This document shows, piece by piece, positions 5,103-5,596 of a stretch of 5,596 bases of DNA. This DNA comes from Defluviitaleaceae bacterium. Its GTDB lineage: Bacteria > Bacillota > Clostridia > Lachnospirales > WQUN01. The stretch covers positions 1 to 5,596 of the forward strand of contig WRHA01000268.1 of NCBI GenBank assembly GCA_009783395.1, in the 5' to 3' direction. Every line of letters starts with the position of its first letter. Within the stretch, counting starts at the first letter, position 1. Position numbers and translations under genes: made by a program. Under the pieces are notes generated by a model. That model worked only from the letters and a program-made list of their open reading frames with translations, made no database searches and was not told the origin of the DNA.

Positions 5103-5596
5103 ATGAATCCGGTAATCCAAGTAGAGAGCATCAGCAAGTCATACGCCCAAACCAAGGCAGTCCAAGATGTAAGCATCTCGGTACGCCGTGGCGAGGTTTT
5201 CGGCTTGCTCGGTGCTAACGGTGCAGGGAAAAGCACTACAATAGAGTGCATTTTGGGCACGAGGAAACAGGACAGCGGAACGGTGTCTGTTTTGGGTATG
5301 AACCCACAGACTGACCGCAAGCGGCTATTTCAAAAAGTTGGCGTGCAATTTCAAGAATCCAACTATCAAGACAATATAACGGTGCGTGAACTGTGCGAGG
5401 TTACGCAGTCGTTGTATAAATCCCCATCAGAATATTTGGCATTGTTAAAGCGCTTTGGACTTTCCGAAAAGGCAAAAAGCAAAATAAGCGAGTTGTCGGG
5501 CGGGCAAAAACAACGGCTATTCATTGTCCTTGCCCTTATCCCCAATCCCGAAGTTGTGTTTTTGGACGAGCTGACAACGGGGCTTGATTCAAGGGC
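5103..5596 (+). CDS. ABC transporter ATP-binding protein (CcmA/DrrA-like), 3' end outside the window
   Basis: The first 164 codons of an ABC ATPase are visible. Walker A is GANGAGKST (37-45), the Q-loop region is VGVQFQES (79-86), the signature is LSGGQKQRL (131-139), and Walker B is VVFLDE (151-156) with catalytic Glu156, followed by LTTGLD (157-162). The usual Pro after that Glu is Leu here (DELTTGLD), a variant I recall from CcmA-type export ATPases. The H-loop His and the C-terminus lie beyond the right edge. ATG 5103 follows AAGGAGG (5089-5095) at 7-nt spacing. Such ATPases normally pair with a separately encoded ABC-2 membrane permease, expected just outside the window, and export drugs, antibiotics or peptides. 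Its position after a MerR regulator suggests inducible export; the substrate cannot be told. Confidence 0.95.
   Translation, partial: MNPVIQVESISKSYAQTKAVQDVSISVRRGEVFGLLGANGAGKSTTIECILGTRKQDSGTVSVLGMNPQTDRKRLFQKVGVQFQESNYQDNITVRELCEVTQSLYKSPSEYLALLKRFGLSEKAKSKISELSGGQKQRLFIVLALIPNPEVVFLDELTTGLDSR

Noticed and set aside
1..5596. CRISPR array or complete insertion sequence
   Set aside because: No regularly spaced repeats with unique spacers, no transposase-like reading frame and no terminal inverted repeats with target duplications were seen.

Overview
The window looks like chromosome of a low-to-mid GC Firmicute, most likely a member of the Clostridia. The grounds are an 823-residue GyrA of Gram-positive length, strong AGGAGG-type ribosome sites, a YtrA-like GntR plus DUF1648 gene pair, and a tandem-HTH MerR regulator next to an ABC ATPase. 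The species cannot be named from the sequence alone.

Left part (1-1253). A minus-strand two-gene operon runs off the left edge: a 122-residue GntR/YtrA-type repressor (663-1031) and a DUF1648-type multi-pass membrane protein (1-666, incomplete). Stop and start overlap as ATGA, so the two are probably translationally coupled. Their promoter is well formed, and a perfect inverted repeat (1051-1075) covers its -10 box, which suggests autorepression. Between this operon and gyrA lies a 37-nt near-perfect palindrome (1132-1168), then a tandem 13-bp repeat, then the gyrA promoter.

Centre (1254-3876). gyrA encodes the DNA gyrase A subunit and is intact: catalytic Tyr121, quinolone-susceptible Ser82 and Asp86, and a GyrA box at 530-536. 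gyrB is not in the visible upstream sequence. Wobble-base use drifts strongly from the 5' to the 3' end of the gene. Next comes tRNA-Pro(GGG) with its own near-consensus promoter and a strong intrinsic terminator.

Right part (3877-5596). This is accessory in character. Just past the terminator is a 5' fragment of an AlbA_2/Schlafen-type gene with no visible ribosome site. It breaks down near 4154 into about 130 bases of GC-rich, hairpin-rich sequence that leads into a MerR-family regulator with two DNA-binding domains (4287-5030). A hairpin then separates it from an ABC transporter ATPase gene (5103 to the right edge). The MerR-ABC pair reads as a self-contained regulated export module, possibly inserted downstream of the tRNA gene.

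The most interesting unexplained element is the 4164-4286 leader. One strand segment (4200-4205) can pair either locally or with bases overlapping the MerR Shine-Dalgarno sequence, so it may be a translational switch. No large novel system is evident.
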